From the NCBI RefSeq assembly GCF_014203395.1, contig NZ_JACHIW010000001.1, positions 1,364,001 through 1,428,000 of the forward strand: 64,000 nucleotides of DNA, written 5' to 3'. Position numbers and translations under genes: made by a program. Origin of the DNA: Saccharopolyspora phatthalungensis. Its GTDB lineage: Bacteria > Actinomycetota > Actinomycetes > Mycobacteriales > Pseudonocardiaceae. The notes beneath the pieces are model-generated. The model saw only the letters and a program-made list of their open reading frames with translations, had not been told where the DNA came from and ran no database searches. This document shows positions 63,412 through 64,000 of this stretch, piece after piece. Numbering within the stretch: position 1 is the first letter of the stretch; every line of letters starts with the position of its first letter.

Positions 63412-63516
63412 CAACTGACCCAGTCTCAAATGACACGGTTCAATTGACCCGGTCTCAATCGACCCAGTCTCCATTGACCCGGTCTCCATTGATCCGGTTT
63501 CAATTGACGCTACGGT
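63412..63516. repeat. Imperfect 15-bp tandem repeats, about seven units
   Basis: Units begin at 63412, 63427, 63441, 63456, 63471, 63486 and 63501, consensus CAATTGACCCGGTCT, with one 14-nt unit and a diverged last unit. On the minus strand a frame from a TTG at 63519 would read them as pentapeptides of the type SIETG/SMETG, but no ribosome site precedes it. The array sits in the 295-nt gap between two convergent genes. Confidence 0.8.
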
Positions 63517-63687
63517 CAATCGACCACCCGCGACTCCATACCCAGTCCGGTCACGGGCACCACCGCGAGTTCTCAGCCGTCGTCTCGCGCGCGGACAACC
63601 CCGATTTGCGCACCGGGCGCAGATCGGGGATCCCGCAGCGAAACGACAGCCGAGGTCGCCCGCACCGCCACGCGCAGCGGCCCCAGC

Positions 63688-64000
63688 TCAGCCGTGCGGG
63701 CGAGTCGTCCAGTGCCGCATGGCGTGCTCTACCAGCGCGATCAGGGTGCGCTTCGTCGATTCCCGGTCGCGGGCGTCGCACGGCCCGATCGGCACGTTGG
63801 GGCCGATCGCCATCGCCTCGCGGACCTGATCGATCGAATGCAGCATCTGACCGTCGAAACAGTTCACCCCGACCAGATAGGGCAGCCCGCGGTCCTCGAA
63901 GAAGTCGATCGCGGAGAACGAGTCCGCCAACCGCCGGGTGTCCACCAGCACGACCGCGCCGATGGCGCCCCGCACCAGGTCGTCCCACATGAACCAGAAC
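63688..64000 (-). CDS. Conservon-type GTP-binding protein (CvnD-like), partial
   Basis: The C-terminal 103 or so residues are visible; the 5' end lies beyond the window. The frame continues upstream of an internal ATG as FWFMWDDLVRGAIGAVVLVD. This is the stretch after the G3 GTP-binding motif in actinobacterial conservon GTPases related to MglA. It then shows FEDRGLPYLVGVNCFDG (the G4 equivalent, N-C-F-D-G) and CDARDRES (G5 equivalent). It ends at RHWTTRPHG. Upstream genes are expected to encode the conservon kinase-like and roadblock partners. Confidence 0.85.
   Translation of the reverse strand, partial: FWFMWDDLVRGAIGAVVLVDTRRLADSFSAIDFFEDRGLPYLVGVNCFDGQMLHSIDQVREAMAIGPNVPIGPCDARDRESTKRTLIALVEHAMRHWTTRPHG

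Noticed and set aside
63412..63516. CRISPR array
   Set aside because: Units are only 15 bp, adjoin without spacers and are degenerate; no cas gene is present.

Overview
The window is high-GC actinobacterial DNA, most likely from a Pseudonocardiaceae member (Saccharopolyspora/Amycolatopsis type; this is inference). Pointers are frequent GTG/TTG starts, a DprE2-like cell-wall reductase, a conservon-type (cvnD-like) GTPase, an S-adenosyl methyltransferase of the DUF574 type, a leaderless MerR gene and an IS1182-family insertion sequence. No rRNA, tRNA or CRISPR array was found.

Region 1 (1-5.9 kb) looks like part of a mobile element: a truncated minus-strand CDS at the left edge, two paralogous small proteins, a replication-relaxation (Replic_Relax) protein next to a cluster of GAGAC pentamers, a DddA-like double-stranded DNA deaminase toxin overlapping its Imm1-type immunity gene, an APH-fold phosphotransferase and a frameshifted UDP-GlcNAc 2-epimerase remnant.

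Region 2 (5.9-33.5 kb) is a dense defence island. On the minus strand is a translationally coupled trio (SNF2-like helicase, PLD-family nuclease, DUF6361 protein), which in gene content matches what I recall of the Azaca system. Next come a DEDDh exonuclease-TerB-BRCT protein, a DndB-like protein divergent from an HTH-N6-methylase-TRD fusion with an operator-like dyad over its promoter, and a plus-strand run of HsdM, HsdS, HsdR, a Ser/Thr kinase with a TPR-like tail, and a 1955-residue DUF4011/SF1-helicase/MTES_1575-type nuclease/DUF3320 protein. The island ends at a decayed tyrosine integrase.

Region 3 (33.5-36.3 kb) holds an intact IS1182-type element with CTAG target duplication and a (GAAGCC)19 coding repeat. 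It is inserted in the -10 element of a MerR/TipAS-type promoter.

Region 4 (36.3-43 kb) is mixed chromosomal DNA: a PAF-acetylhydrolase-like enzyme, decayed esterase, lipase and LuxR fragments, AraC/TIGR03086 genes, a Cdd1-like HhH protein and an ogt/ada-alkA alkylation repair pair, in which ada-alkA carries a one-base frameshift.

Region 5 (43.1-50.8 kb) is a second defence-like cassette: Vsr and Dcm convergent with overlapping 3' ends, then SNF2 helicase, ParB/Srx-domain protein, HNH-like zinc protein and a small HTH protein on the minus strand, with a divergent HTH/coiled-coil regulator. I cannot assign it to a named system; it is the best candidate for an undescribed one.

Region 6 (50.8-64 kb) is ordinary chromosome: a nucleoside hydrolase broken at a CT repeat, a VOC protein, an AhpD-like protein, a BisC/TorA-type molybdoenzyme, a chimeric FAD/ABC gene remnant, a GntR regulator with a perfect 20-bp palindromic operator, a dienelactone-hydrolase-like enzyme, a PEP-mutase/ICL-family protein, ArsR, a DprE2-like reductase, a SAM methyltransferase, 15-bp tandem repeats and a truncated cvnD-like GTPase.
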